This document shows, in pieces, positions 43,663 through 55,470 of a stretch of 64,000 bases of DNA. The translations under genes and the position numbers were made by a program. Every line of letters begins with the position of its first letter. Positions within the stretch are counted from its first letter, which is position 1. The notes under the pieces were generated by a model. It did not search any database, had not been told where the DNA came from, and saw only the letters and a list, made by a program, of their open reading frames with translations. The stretch spans positions 35,345,426 through 35,409,425 of the forward strand of contig OX392534.1 in assembly GCA_947623455.1 (NCBI GenBank). Reading direction: 5' to 3'. Source of the stretch: Mimachlamys varia (taxonomy: Eukaryota; Mollusca; Bivalvia; Pectinida; Pectinidae).

Positions 43663-44199
43663 CTTTAGAAACTTTTTAGAGTAATTTTCCCGGACACTCA
43701 AATTTTTCCTTGTCTGGGCTTATAATAAAGAACCTAATGACCCTTCTTACACCAAATCCTACCTTCTGTAAACATTGACACGAAAAAGGTTTGCATTTTT
43801 CAAACTGACAGCAGTACATGTGTAATTGTTATAAAAAAATCTATATACAGATATGCATTCCATAATGCAACAGTATTTTACTTAGGGCTATTCCAGATAT
43901 AAATATAAATATTAGGAGGCACTTTTAATAATAATATATAGGTGGAGGGATCCACAATATTTGCAAAAGTAGGTGTAGTAAGGGGTATACAAGAAAAATA
44001 TAGAATATGGGAGATGGGGGTCACAAAACAAAAAGTGCCACCGGTACCCCCTCTGATATTTATTTCTGAAATAGCCATTAACTGAAGCTATACCAGATAA
44101 ATGTATTTGCAATCAATAGGCGACTTTATATTTAACTGTATACCTACCAACTACTTTAACTTTCTTAAACAAGCTTTCAGGAAGTGAATTTTTTGTCCA

Positions 44200-44310
44200 T
44201 TTTTCTTGATCCAAGTGCGTCGCATTTAACATTCTTCTGTTGTTCCATCCCGAGGTAGAAGAATATGTCTTTAAGAAATTGTGTTTTTCTCCCAAACATG
44301 GATGGCTTCA
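44200..44310 (-). pseudogene. Diverged tandem duplicate of the DCLRE1B 3' coding end
   Basis: On the minus strand this repeats the last coding stretch of the gene at 44345. Both have GAAGCC-TCC-TGTTTGGGAG, then AAAAACA-AATTTCT, then a CTTCTACCTC-like segment and a final TTGGATCAAG. The copy starts about 35 bp downstream of the real stop and has frame changes. It looks like an old tandem duplication of about 110 bp. Confidence 0.6.
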
Positions 44311-44344
44311 CAGAATCTAATACAAATGTACATGTATCTAACAT

Positions 44345-46489
44345 TCACTTTCCTTGATCCAAAGGCTTCACACTGAATAGACTCCTTATGTTCTCCCTGG
44401 AGGTTGAAGACTGTCTTTGAGAAATTGTTTTTCTCCCAAACACGGACGGCTTCACCGAAAACTTGACTTCAGGTTTCTGTTCACTTTCAGATATCTGTCT
44501 AGAGCATTTCACAACATGGGGTTTAGGTTTACAGGAATAAACATGTTCACATTTCGGATCTGGAATCTGAACTTGTCCTTTTGTTTGTGTGACATTAAGG
44601 CTTCTGGTGGATTTACATGAGAGATGAACTTCAGGAAAATGCAGACAATGGGAATTAACTTTGTGAGTTTTGTCTGACAAGTTACCATTAGCTCTGACGG
44701 AAAGGTCACAATCACCTTCACAAGACGAATTGGACTCTTGGTATTTTAGGCTGTCCTGTTCTTTTGTAACAGAGTCGTCAACACAGTTAAGAGAATCCAT
44801 TGTGGAGTTGTCTCCCCTCCGCGTCGACTGTGATGAATATGTACCATCACTGCTAGTGTCATCAATGATGATCACATCCTCTACATCAGCACTTTGTGTC
44901 ATTTCCGGGATAAAAGTATCGACTTTGGTGTCGTTTGCTGCCTCCAGGAAATCTAAAGATTCACTCTTAAGCTTTGATTTCCCAGTTGATTCAGTTTTTG
45001 ATAAAAAGCAGTTTCTAGAACTTGTCTTGAACAATAATGGTCTATTTTGTTTATGATGTGGGGATCTGTCTGTCTTACGCACGTCTCTCACTGACAGCCA
45101 TTTGTCGAGTAACGATTCCTTCACCTGTGGTCGGCAGTTTTCTTGTTTTGTCTTTTCTGCTTGTAACATTTGTGATTGGCTATTAATATTACTGTCCAAT
45201 ATTTCTGAGAAATTCCTCTTCCTTTTTTTGACTGAAATATCTCGAATGTTGATCACAGTATGATCATGAGAACTTTTCTCACATGATTCATGATCTTCCG
45301 TTCTCTCACACTCTTCTTGATCATCATTTCCAGAGAACACCACACCTCTTGTTAAGGACATTGAAGATTTCTTGTACTTGAATTTCCAAGGTTTTGTGAG
45401 CTTACCGCCTCCTCCATTTCCATGGTAACTTGATCCATTATGCATTAATTTCTTCACAGATTCTGGAATGTCCGACATTTTACTGAGGGTTTCACTTTTA
45501 TCTAAAAGATGTGAAAAACAGTTCATGTTAGCCCTGTCAGAAATATCAACACCGAATGGCCCCCTTGCTTTTGCCCCAACAACTGGGATAATTTTACGTG
45601 GTTTTACAACAGACACAAAATTATACAGTTCCTGATAGGAGCTGTGATCAGAATATTGCACAATAAACACATTTGCCATGTTTCCAAAACTGTTGAAGTC
45701 CATTCCTTGATAAAGAGCTGTTGGAAGTATGGCTATGGTTGGGGTGACCTTGTTCCACAATGCCATGTTCTTTTTAGAAACTGTTTGAAATCTCGCAACA
45801 CGTAATCGGCAGCTCTCATCGTCTGTAACAAACACGTTTGGCAGTTTAAGGAAATTGATCCGTTGCATCATCTTAGCTGGAACTGAGATCCATTCTTTAC
45901 ATTTCAAAGCTGTTTTAGCCAACATGTCTTCTTTTCCAAGATTACGCATTCCAATGACTACAGAATGATTAGGATGAGAGTTTATCACCGACACGATTTC
46001 ATCAAGAGCAGATTCGCGAGATGGAAAAACACATTGCGGAGAACAGTATGTATTGTCGAGATACAAAATATCAATGTCTTTAAATAATGTTTTGTTTGAT
46101 TCGTCGATCATATCTTCACAAAATCGAAAATCTCCTGTGTGTAATATTCTGCCAAAATAGCCTTCAAACAAGAACATGACTGAGCCGGGACAATGATTGG
46201 CATCGATTAGCGTCACCGACATTTTCTCAGAATCGACATTGTCAAGGTCAATGATATGTGAAGTACCAACCTCTAAAGGTTGTATCAGAGATTCACCGAT
46301 TCCGTACAAATGAGACAGGAGCTCTCCTGTCATTGGTGAACAATAAATTACATGTCTCCATGAGGATGACAGGCCAACAGTATGGTCACCATGAAGATGG
46401 GTAAGAAAAAACAGTTTCGCAGTTGGACATTCTCTGATCTTCCAGAAGTCCACAGCAATGGGGGTCCCTGGGATAACAGTGCCGTTCAT
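44345..46489 (-). CDS. DCLRE1B: 5' exonuclease Apollo (SNM1B), metallo-beta-lactamase/beta-CASP nuclease
   Basis: 714 residues in a single coding exon from MNGTVIPGTPIAVDFW (46489), which aligns with the human start. The open frame runs 34 codons further up but crosses a splice acceptor (TTTTTGCAG, about 46544), so an upstream 5' UTR exon is likely. The metallo-beta-lactamase domain has THLHGDHTVGL (His31, His33, Asp35, His36), DANHCPGSVMFLFEGYFG and LHTGDFRF; beta-CASP continues with YLDNTYC, PTIAILPTALYQG and IVQYSDHSSYQEL. Known family role: 5'-to-3' exonuclease at leading-strand telomeres and in interstrand crosslink repair, in the nucleus. The C-terminal 350 residues are low in conservation and longer than in vertebrates (human about 532 aa). 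FSVKP occurs twice near the end (677-681 and 705-709), a possible counterpart of the YxLxP shelterin-binding motif; that is inference. Confidence 0.95.
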   Translation of the reverse strand: MNGTVIPGTPIAVDFWKIRECPTAKLFFLTHLHGDHTVGLSSSWRHVIYCSPMTGELLSHLYGIGESLIQPLEVGTSHIIDLDNVDSEKMSVTLIDANHCPGSVMFLFEGYFGRILHTGDFRFCEDMIDESNKTLFKDIDILYLDNTYCSPQCVFPSRESALDEIVSVINSHPNHSVVIGMRNLGKEDMLAKTALKCKEWISVPAKMMQRINFLKLPNVFVTDDESCRLRVARFQTVSKKNMALWNKVTPTIAILPTALYQGMDFNSFGNMANVFIVQYSDHSSYQELYNFVSVVKPRKIIPVVGAKARGPFGVDISDRANMNCFSHLLDKSETLSKMSDIPESVKKLMHNGSSYHGNGGGGKLTKPWKFKYKKSSMSLTRGVVFSGNDDQEECERTEDHESCEKSSHDHTVINIRDISVKKRKRNFSEILDSNINSQSQMLQAEKTKQENCRPQVKESLLDKWLSVRDVRKTDRSPHHKQNRPLLFKTSSRNCFLSKTESTGKSKLKSESLDFLEAANDTKVDTFIPEMTQSADVEDVIIIDDTSSDGTYSSQSTRRGDNSTMDSLNCVDDSVTKEQDSLKYQESNSSCEGDCDLSVRANGNLSDKTHKVNSHCLHFPEVHLSCKSTRSLNVTQTKGQVQIPDPKCEHVYSCKPKPHVVKCSRQISESEQKPEVKFSVKPSVFGRKTISQRQSSTSRENIRSLFSVKPLDQGK

Positions 46490-47850
46490 GGTCAGCATAA
46501 ATACATCGGTCAGCAGGAAATTTGATTCATTAACTTGTGTGCTGCAAAAATAAACAAAAATATGTTCATGAGTTTTATTAAACACATGCATTGTACATAA
46601 AAAGTGAAAATAGGTTGTTGTAAAATTAGTTCACAGTTGCTTGAGTGTCTGTCAGTAAATAATAAATAAATATGTATGTGTGAAATGAGCCTCCCATTAC
46701 AGTAATGTACATTCTGTAATGGGCCGCGGCTCCATACATATTAACATTTTTTTTTTTTTTACTGACAGAAAATCAAGCAACTGTGATTAGTTGCATTTCC
46801 AGAATTAACCATATGAGAAGGATGGGAGGCAATTTTTCAGAGACCCACCACCCAACAAATATTAAATGTGATTCAATATAAGGATTAACATACAGATCTG
46901 GTTTTAAACCAACCATCCATTATATATTAAAACAGGTTCATTGAACCTCCCCCGCATGATTGATAATGGAATAGCCCTTACTCAATGAAAGAACAAAAAT
47001 GAGAAAAAAGGGAGAGAACTCCATCCAAACCTCCCATCAATGTTGGACAGGACATTACTATAGGAACAAAAAGTCTAACTAAATCTTGGTAAGGCAAAAA
47101 AAACAACAAACAAAATGTGTTTCAGGTATCCGGTGAACCTAGTCTATTTATACTGCCAATCCTAGATATTTTATCACCTGCTTGTATCTAAGAATAATTC
47201 ATGAGCCTGGCAATTTCCCAGCAACTCCATGCAAGAGACCCAAGGGCCTTAGTGTTCATCTGGGTAATGTTATAGATATATCTCAAGTTCAATGATTAAT
47301 CAACATGAATTATCTCACTATCATCTATTTGACTATTGAGGATGATCATGAACATGTAGGAATCATATCCTCAAAAAAATGGACAAAATACATTGTATAC
47401 CCATGTCGTGTCTTCTGTTAGGCAAGTATCGGCTAGTTAGGCCTTATGTGTAAGATTTAGTTTATCGACTAGTTTGGGCTCCTCGTGGTCACAGAAGGAA
47501 AATTCTATCATGGCGTCTGGTGCTTCGTCGGAGTCATCTTTGGTCCCTTTTGGGTTTTAGGCATGGTTTGTCACACTCTGTTTCACCAACTCAACCCGAA
47601 TTATGCATGGATTTGTATTACACCACTCTGTATGATAGTACATGTATTTGGACATTTGGAGATCTGTACCAGATCAAGTTCATCAATTTTGGAAAATAAA
47701 CAAGCGTAATGGTGACACTTTCTGTGACTTTTATTCTTGATCATATGGCAGAACAACCCAAGTGTTATTTTCCTATTTCAAAGAAAATGAAACCATTTTA
47801 AATAAAAAAAAATAATTTGCCTACTGACCTACCCTATTTTTTTCAGCCAT

Positions 47851-47890
47851 ATGCTTGTTTCAGGTAATTAACATTACCTGAAACAAGCAT
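47851..47890. repeat. Perfect 18-bp inverted repeat with a 4-nt loop
   Basis: ATGCTTGTTTCAGGTAAT, loop TAAC, then its exact inverse. Pairing is uninterrupted. No T-run or gene end nearby explains it. Confidence 0.85.
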
Positions 47891-48839
47891 TTTGTTTCTG
47901 CCTATTAGCACCTGGTACATACAAAACTGGTATGCAGTAAGAGAGATATATTAAAACAGCATGGAGGTAATATTTTATTTCCCGACACCCCAAGTAAAGT
48001 GCATGCATTTCTCTGTATATCATGTTGCATTTGTCAGACAAAAACATGACATTAACAGGATTGTGACATTAAGAGAAATATGTACTTCCACTGAAACTTA
48101 TGCATTTCCAATCTCCATTCTCAAACTAAAAGTAAGGTATTCAAAGTACATACAATTGTATGAAGATGTTTCAATCTATAGATATCATCAGAAAAAACAT
48201 TTTTGGGTTATTTTTTTTATTTTCTATGCAATATTTTGTACAAGTTGTATCTGAAATCAATGGAAAAGACATCATTTTCAAGTTTTTGTATGTGATTAGT
48301 TAAAAAAACATGATATTAAGAGGAATTCACCTCAAAATACATGATATTAACCAAATAAAATTATATAGATCATATAGAGAGAATGGTGTTTTGGAAAAAC
48401 ATGATATAAACAGGAATGTGATATTAACAGGAGTGATATTAAGTGGAACCCACTGTATACATATTACAAACAACTTACTCTTAAAAAGACTTTCTTATTG
48501 TTGAGCATATGGTTCATGGACCATGCAGAAACAGTGCTGTGTCACGAGTCCACGACAGCAAAGCTTTCCATGGAAGGAACTCAATCCATACTCCCAGGAG
48601 GTTTCAACCTGAAAGACATCATTATTTATATAATAAGGTTAAACCATGGACAAGAGAACCATTAATTCAATCCGGACATTTAATGCTGGTCCAGTCGATT
48701 TATACTGGCAGTCTGCTCTTATAGGATAGGTGGCAGTGTATAGAAGGCTTTTGTGGCAATGGGTGATATTTTTGTACAATGAATAACTCCTATAATAGCA
48801 TACCTATGAAAATCTAAAAAAAAAAAAGGAGTAAAATTG

Positions 48840-48985
48840 GCTTAAGCATGATAAAGTGGACTTTGTGGACTTCACATTTGTAAAAAGAGAGAAAAAAAAT
48901 TTTGGTTAGAGATTAAAATTTTGACCCTTCCGAAATGGGTGTCCACATGAAAAGCTAGCTTTACAGGAAGTGAAATTTCGACAAC
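48840..48985 (-). repeat. Dispersed copy of the intron tract of the CACTA fragment array
   Basis: On the minus strand it reads CCATTTCGGAAGGGTCAAAATTTTAATCTC-like and ends in AAAGTCCACTTTATCATG, matching the segment that closes each array unit (for example 16468-16550). This shows that the parent transposon had other copies. Confidence 0.6.
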
Positions 48986-49250
48986 AGCACATGAGGGAAA
49001 ATAGCGAAAAATCTAAACATACGACCTATGCTGGGACAGATATAATTCTGCAACCGAGTTAATAAGCTTTAATTTTAGATAGAACTTAACAAAAAAAATC
49101 CTATCTGCATAGGTTAGGAGGGATACCAATTTGGGCCTTTAGGTGGCTATCACCTTGAAAGTGGATCAAGGTCAAATATTTGAACAAACTTGATAACCCT
49201 CCATTCAAGCATGCTCAGATATTACAATCCTATGCCTTTTGATTATTGAG

Positions 49251-49287
49251 AACAGGGACGTATATATCTCACATATACGTCCCTGTT
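49251..49287. repeat. 15-bp perfect inverted repeat
   Basis: AACAGGGACGTATAT, a 7-nt loop, then ATATACGTCCCTGTT. No coding context. Confidence 0.8.
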
Positions 49288-49599
49288 GAGAAGAAGCTAA
49301 ATAACATGTAACTTGCTTGATATTAACCCTGTACATGTGACCTTGAAAGTTGGTCAAGGTCATTCATTTTAACAAACTTGATAGCTTTAAGGACCAAAAA
49401 ATGTGCATTGATTAGGACAGGTAGCTTTACAAGACTGAGCTATATAGGCCTTTATATAATTTCACTTTAGCTCAACGTTATAGCCGGTCGTGGATGCAAG
49501 CCCCATGAGCGGTTTTAAAAGCGGTTGATGGCAATTTATAATTAATTATCACTTTTCTTCGTCCAGGGTATTAAAGTTAATTGCTTATTTGAAAATAAA

Positions 49600-50183
49600 A
49601 GTAGTTCACCAGCAACCAAGATGGCGATCTGTACTTCTAATAACCCTTAATTCACATGAAAAAAAAACCCGTTAAAGTCAACAATATAATTGGCGACTCC
49701 AACGATATTTCCGGTGAAAGCGCCCATGTGCACGTGCACGTGGGTAGCTTAATTTGTTAGTTTTCGATTTGTATCACAATTTTAAATGAATATTAAACAT
49801 TGTAAATAGGAATATGTTCAATCTTATATTAACGCAGAAGGATAGGTGGCTTTCTGATCTGTTATACCTTGCAAACAGCAATTCGAGAGCGAAGATTTGT
49901 CTAATATCAAACACCGGACAGTTTCCCGGTTTCGAGTGGTTTCCGGTTTAACTTTTGATTTTGTCAATGTTACAAAAATGTTTTACCGGAAGCATTTTAA
50001 TCCAATCATTTAAGCTTTTTATTGACACAGTTCTCGTCATTTTTTTCAAGGAGAACACATGAACACGGGGTTAAGCCCTGATAAATTGCTGCTACATTTA
50101 AAGTTACAGTGATGTAATTGTCACGCATATTAACCAGTTTGAATAGTAATACAAACAGCGAATGATTACAAGATTTCAGTGAG
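49600..50183 (+). promoter_or_regulatory. Probable MRPS33 promoter and untranslated leader exon
   Basis: A CCAAGATGGCGA element (about 49616-49627) resembles the YY1-type initiator site common in mitochondrial-protein promoters. A strong donor (CAGTGAG then GTAAGT) follows at 50183. The first coding exon of MRPS33 starts after an acceptor at 52488, so a leader exon spliced from here would fit. Not proven by sequence alone. Confidence 0.4.
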
Positions 50184-52494
50184 GTAAGTTATGTAGATGC
50201 TGCATCATGCATAGCTAGTCGATGATTTCGATTGATATCCGCGCGTTACCAGTTTTGACGGACTTTTTACATTCCGTTAGATACTGTACTGTCAAAGCAA
50301 GTGTCAAACGACACCGATTTCTTGCTAGGTTAACAGCATATTGTTGTTGATTCTGTCTTCTCGACAACTTATAATTAAGTAATACTACAATAAGGAAATG
50401 ATCCTCCGGAGAGAATTCTCCTTTCAGATATGGGTGGGTTATTATTACAGTCGTTTCGGCACCCGGTTGTTTGGGGACTTCAAAAACAAATTTGGTACTT
50501 TTTGTAAGTCGTTTCAGTACCTTAAGCTTGATTTGAGTCGTACCTTGATCTAATCCGTTACTCACTTTTAAACTTTGATAAGCATATTAAAATGTATATG
50601 TCAATTAAGACCTAGATATTAATGTAGGCTCAAGGCAGATAAATGCCTGCCTGTCAAAATAACTTATGCTGGAAGGTAGATGGGCAATTGCCTCATGCTT
50701 AAAAAGAAATCCTTTTGTCATGTCAGTTTAACTTAATAGCTTATGTCCACATAAACATTCACGAAATCTGGAAAAAAAACACACTGTCATGCTCTTAGAT
50801 TTGTTTGCCAAGACTGATCATGATTAAATATTCTTCATGGAGATTGCCCAGGTTGGAAATTCCAAACCATCGTAAACCGAAAACTCTATATATTTAATTT
50901 ACTGATGGAAATTAGGAGCTGTTGGTGATATTCAGAATTGTTTTGGATCAATATACATGTAAATAAACAGTGTCGAATAGTTCCATTTTTCATAGGAATA
51001 CTAGACATCTATTTGCCTAAATTTCTGATTCTGGTGTTAAGACCAGAGAAAACTTGGACTATAGATAATGTCACAATTGCAAGCAGCTTCAGAGTCTTGG
51101 CCGCCAATGTCTGAAATTCACTACCAGAGAAGTCTAAGAATGCATGGCTGCATCATTTAGTGATTTCAGACAAATCAAAATCTGGAATGAGGGGATACCA
51201 TGTTTGTTCATTGACACTCTTACAATGTCACAGTAGTCAGATGTGTTAGTAATATCTTTAAACAACTTCCCAATAACCAACATAAAAAATAATATAGCCA
51301 TGCATTATAGCCTGTCTTTATAGTCCTGGGACTTGTTAAATTACTGATATTTTGCTTTGACATAATGAAGCAAAGTTAACAAGATTAAGTCAAGGTCATC
51401 AGGTCAAGGATCAAGGTCAAATAGTTACTTTTTAATGATGAATATTTGTTTGGATGCAATGAAGCAAACAAATGTTGCTAAGATTTCAAAAAGGCATCAA
51501 CTGAGCAAAAGTCTATACATGCGTTAAGTCACAGGATCAAAGAGGTCAAGGTCATTATTTATATAAGTTCAAAGGTCATGGCAAATGTTTAACTTTATAT
51601 AGGAGTCAGCTGAACAAATATCAAAGTCACTGGGTTTGGCCATTCATGGATTTAAAGCTCAAAGATTGATGATTTAGGGAAATCATATATACTGTAGTTT
51701 TGAAACGAGAGCCCTTTGCTGACCTTGCAGTGTCAGTGTTCAATTTCAAACTTAGTGTTTTAAGGGCATTTTCTTTTCTGCTATATCATTGGGCCTACCA
51801 TTTTTTTGGCTAATTCGAATATGATCGGTAAACAATACATGTCTTAAACTTCTTGAGAAGTACTTGATGCATTGATACCCTTCTCAGATTCCATATCCCC
51901 CACTTCTCTATAGTTACTTGTGCTGCAGGGATTTTCTCTGACTCACAAAAACCTGCATTCCAAAGGACTTCAAAATTGAAAAAGTGCTACTATACTTTAT
52001 ATGTGATTAGCCTAGAGTCCCAGAACTGCTAAATATATTTTTAACATGCAAGAGGAAATTAAAAAAAAGAAGGGGAAATATAAAATTTATTCAGAAGGAT
52101 AGTAGCCTGTACATTATATACCTCATATATAGGATATCTAGCAGTGTCTTCAGCGATACCAACTTTATTTTATTAGTGGGACTTTTCATGAGCGTGTTGC
52201 ACGAGTGAAAAGTAATAAAATATTAACCACAAAAGTGAAATATCTGTGGTATTACAGAAGATAATGTAAGCTATTCTGTTTATCAAATTTTATCAAGTGC
52301 AAAACCTACCTTGGTAGCTTTTAATTTTCTCCATTGTGGTTTGTAAAATTGCCTGAGTATAGTCAAATCAGAAAAAGTGATATTTTTCACCTTTGAAAAT
52401 ATCATATTTCTCAGTAGTTAAAAATTTCACTTTTATTGAATATTTTTCAACATTTCAATGATAAAGATGTATTTATTATTTTTTTTCCAGAAAA

Positions 52495-53983
52495 ATGTCT
52501 CAATACTCACTAAGAATGGGAAGGCTTGCCGCCAGAATATTTGGTGATGTTGCCAGACCAACAAACGCCAAGTCACGAAGAGTGGAGAGAATGTTTAAAG
52601 AGAAACCCTATTACATGCGTCCAGAGGTCGTCGACTACTACCCAAACTACAAGGTTATAAACAGGCTAGACGTCAAACTGGGAGCTTTAGGAATGTTCAG
52701 GTAAGAAAAGGGTTTTTATTTTCAAGTGTTCACTTTATCATTATGATAATTAATAAAAAAATAATGTGGACTTTATACTGTATATATATTATAAAGGATC
52801 TTACTCAAGTTTCCATTTCATTTGGGACTTTTCAATTTTGGGAGCCTCCGGCAAGCTAAAATGAATAATTTGTGAGTTTATATCAAAATTTGTGGTTTTT
52901 ATTTGTGTATAATGTAAATTTTCATATGTCATTGAAATGTAAATTGTCGTCATTCTGACTCCAGTGCAAAAGTCAGAGACATCATGTAATTGTCATGGGT
53001 GTGATTTGTTCAAAGCATACAATTAAGGTATTAATAATTGACCAAGTTGCCAAATGTTGATTTTTTTTTTCAGATTTGGTAACAAAAAATTAATTTTCAC
53101 TTTGAAACTAAAAACCACTTTAAGATTCTTTCATGACCAGGGGTGTAAGATAGGAAAATTCCACCTGAGGGGTTTTCAAATTTGGTAAAACCAGAGGCTT
53201 TGCCGATGGGTTTTGCCAAATTTAAAAATCCTGAGGGTGGAATTTCCCAATCTTACTCCTTTTGTCATGAAAGGGTATTTTTCTCTCATTTCAACTACCT
53301 GAATAAGTTCAAAAACAATGAAAATACTTTCGACTGGCCACCATTTTGAAAATATCATTTTTTTTTAACAAAAACAAATGAGACAGTGAGATTAAGTATA
53401 CCCCATATTTGCAAACAAAGTTTACACAGAAAAAAAATTTAACTCAGCTTTGCAATGTTCACAGTTAAAATATATTGTGAAAGGTTTTAATTTCACGGCG
53501 TCACCTTTTTTCTCTTTCTGGCAACAGATTTTACCGTATTTGTGACGTCACATCATTGTTGCGCCATTGTGATGTCACGCCCTGGCTGTATTGCATGTGT
53601 AGTTGTGTAATACAACCACAGCGATCATAGGTGTATTGCCCTAGACAGGCCAGTATTACACACCTAGAAATGAGAGAAAAGAAATGAATAACACTCTCTG
53701 ACCAAGAGTCCCACAATACAACCTCACTCTTATCATTACTAGGTAACAGCTTTTGTTTGTTTATAATTTTGCTTTGTATTTACCTCATGTTGTATAAAAT
53801 TCTGATCTATAAGGTGATTTAATGTGTACTGCTGATCAAGATATGTATATTAAATAAAATTCTTCAATTTTCTTTTCCAGGGACACCCATTTAGGTATCG
53901 TCAATGAAATTCAGCGAATGAATGTTATTCGTGGTAAAGTGAAGCCTGAGAAGGGAAAAGGCAGGCGAGCTACTCGCAGATAA
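52495..53983 (+). CDS. MRPS33: Mitochondrial ribosomal protein S33
   Basis: Two coding exons, 52495-52700 and 53881-53983, joined at AG|GTAAGA and TTTTCCAG|G with phase kept; 102 residues in all (human about 106). The start MSQYSLRMGRLAARIFGDVA matches the family pattern S-Y..RM.RL.ARIFGEV.RPT; exon 2 codes VNEIQRMNVIRGKVKPEKGK and a basic tail. It is a small-subunit protein of the mitochondrial ribosome. An acceptor (TTTTTTCCAG) six bases before the ATG shows that the leader is spliced. An AATAAA signal follows at 54249. The gene lies tail-to-tail with LRGUK, about 3.6 kb apart. Confidence 0.93.
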
Positions 53984-54248
53984 CAGTGTCAATGTTTTTT
54001 AAATGGAGTTTCGTGAACAAGCAAAGAGTTTATGTTGTGGTTTGACAAACTCTCCAACATTTTGAACTGCCGTAATGCATTTAAGACTTGAACTGTGACT
54101 TTTATTACAGTTTTCTTTTGCAAAGAGGTATTTCTCGTACTAATTACAATTGTCAGTAATGTTTTAAGTTTGGTTACATTCTTTATAACTAGAAATTTTT
54201 TTTTGTAACAAGACAGGATTAGTTACCCCTTCACTCTATTACAGCCTC

Positions 54249-54254
54249 AATAAA
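54249..54254 (+). terminator. Poly(A) signal of MRPS33
   Basis: AATAAA about 265 bp after the stop codon, in a TA-rich tail. Confidence 0.6.
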
Positions 54255-54572
54255 TGCTGTATACAACAAATTTATATATGTCAACAAGTATATCCATCAT
54301 TGCTTGAAGCAAATAGTTTAGACCTGTGTGTATTTTCAGTGGACAAAATATGTTATCAAAAATTGTTTTACTTTACACACCTGTACATAATTATTTATAT
54401 TTAACTGCTTTTCATGACTGGACGGTATGATGGGACTTTCACTTAAATGAGCCTGAATGTAACTACATTATCTTTGAGTGTAAGTGTATAAAAGAGTGTA
54501 TTAATTAATAAATGAAAGCACAATTTTGAAAGTGTATTATCTGGTCACTTTGTGTCGCCTGAAAAGGCGATG

Positions 54573-54920
54573 TACACATAGGTGTCAACCTCTGAGACCT
54601 CCAATTAGGGAGATTTCCCTATTTCCACATTTCCAATCAGGGAGAAAGTGTGTGAAATGCGACTGAAACTGCATTGCTTAATTTGTCTTTCCCTTATTAT
54701 GTATCAAAATGTATCAAAATAACTTCACAAAGTATTCATTTGATCCAGATACACCTATTATAGTCATTACACATATCCTGCAGTAACTTGGGATCTCATT
54801 TGACCACAAGATGTAGATTTTAAGTTATTGTGGGTTTGGACATGTCGTGGGAGATTGGTAAATTTTTGTCCAAATGAGGGAGTCTCCCTCCTAATGAGGG
54901 AGGGTTGACAGGTATGTGTA
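54573..54920. mobile_element. 348-bp MITE, TACACATA..TGTCAACC termini
   Basis: Left TACACATAGGTGTCAACC and right (other strand) TACACATACCTGTCAACC form an 18-bp inverted repeat with two mismatches. Near both ends lie variants of GGGAG-TC-CCCT. No ORF. Confidence 0.65.
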
Positions 54921-54954
54921 TTAGAATCATTTTGTCATCGCAAGCAGTTACATC

Positions 54955-55470
54955 TTCCAAAACAAAGTTTCCTTGCAATAACTTAGTTCCCTTTGGCCTA
55001 TCAAATTAAAACTTAATACAGTGCTTCTTTACTGAAAGCCTTCAATTGGGATTGCTTTGCGAGTCAAAAGGTCCAAGATCAAGGTCATCACTTCTATAAA
55101 TAGAACCGATATTCGAACAAAGGTTTACATGAGATGACTTGAGTCCCTTGGACCTGTCAGACTCAAACTTTATACAATGCTTCCTTCCTGGAAACCCTTA
55201 CTTGGGATTACTTCTTAGGTCTGAAGGTCACAGATCAAGGTTAACTGTTACTATAAATAGAATGTTAAAAGACATCCAAAATAAGTGTTTCTATATGCAA
55301 TAACTTGAGTTCCCCTGGGCCTTTCAAACTCAAACTTTACCCAGTGCTTTCTTACTGAAAGTGTTTGTTAAGGATCGCTCTTCAGATTTTAAGGTCAAAG
55401 ATCAAGGTCACTGTTAGAACTGAAGTCCAAACAAAGTGTTCTTTAAGATAACTTGGGTTCCTTTTGGTCT
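54955..55470. repeat. About three and a half tandem copies of a 150-bp unit
   Basis: Each unit runs CAATAACTTGAGTTCC, TTTGGCCTATCAAACT-like, CTTTA-ACAGTGCTTC, then a GATCAAGGTCA string. Copies differ by many substitutions. AAGGTCAAGGTCA-type repeats also occur at 49150-49390 and 51360-51680 and are common in bivalve DNA as I recall it. Confidence 0.65.

Larger units (their letters stand above)
46490..49600. other. Upstream region of DCLRE1B; no gene recognised
   Basis: The DCLRE1B promoter and leader exon should lie here, but I cannot place them. Present are T and A runs, several GATATTAA-rich repeats (48305-48450), a perfect hairpin at 47851-47890, another at 49251-49287 and a fragment of the array intron at 48840-48985. 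The frames at 47485-47709 and 47961-48254 look random. Confidence 0.5.

Noticed and set aside
46490..46591. Extending Apollo upstream to the first in-frame Met
   Set aside because: The extra 34 residues cross a splice acceptor and do not resemble the family; the MNG start aligns with the human protein.
50215..50565. 116-residue minus-strand frame as a gene
   Set aside because: No family resemblance, no splice or promoter context, and it lies next to the probable MRPS33 leader exon on the other strand. I leave it out.
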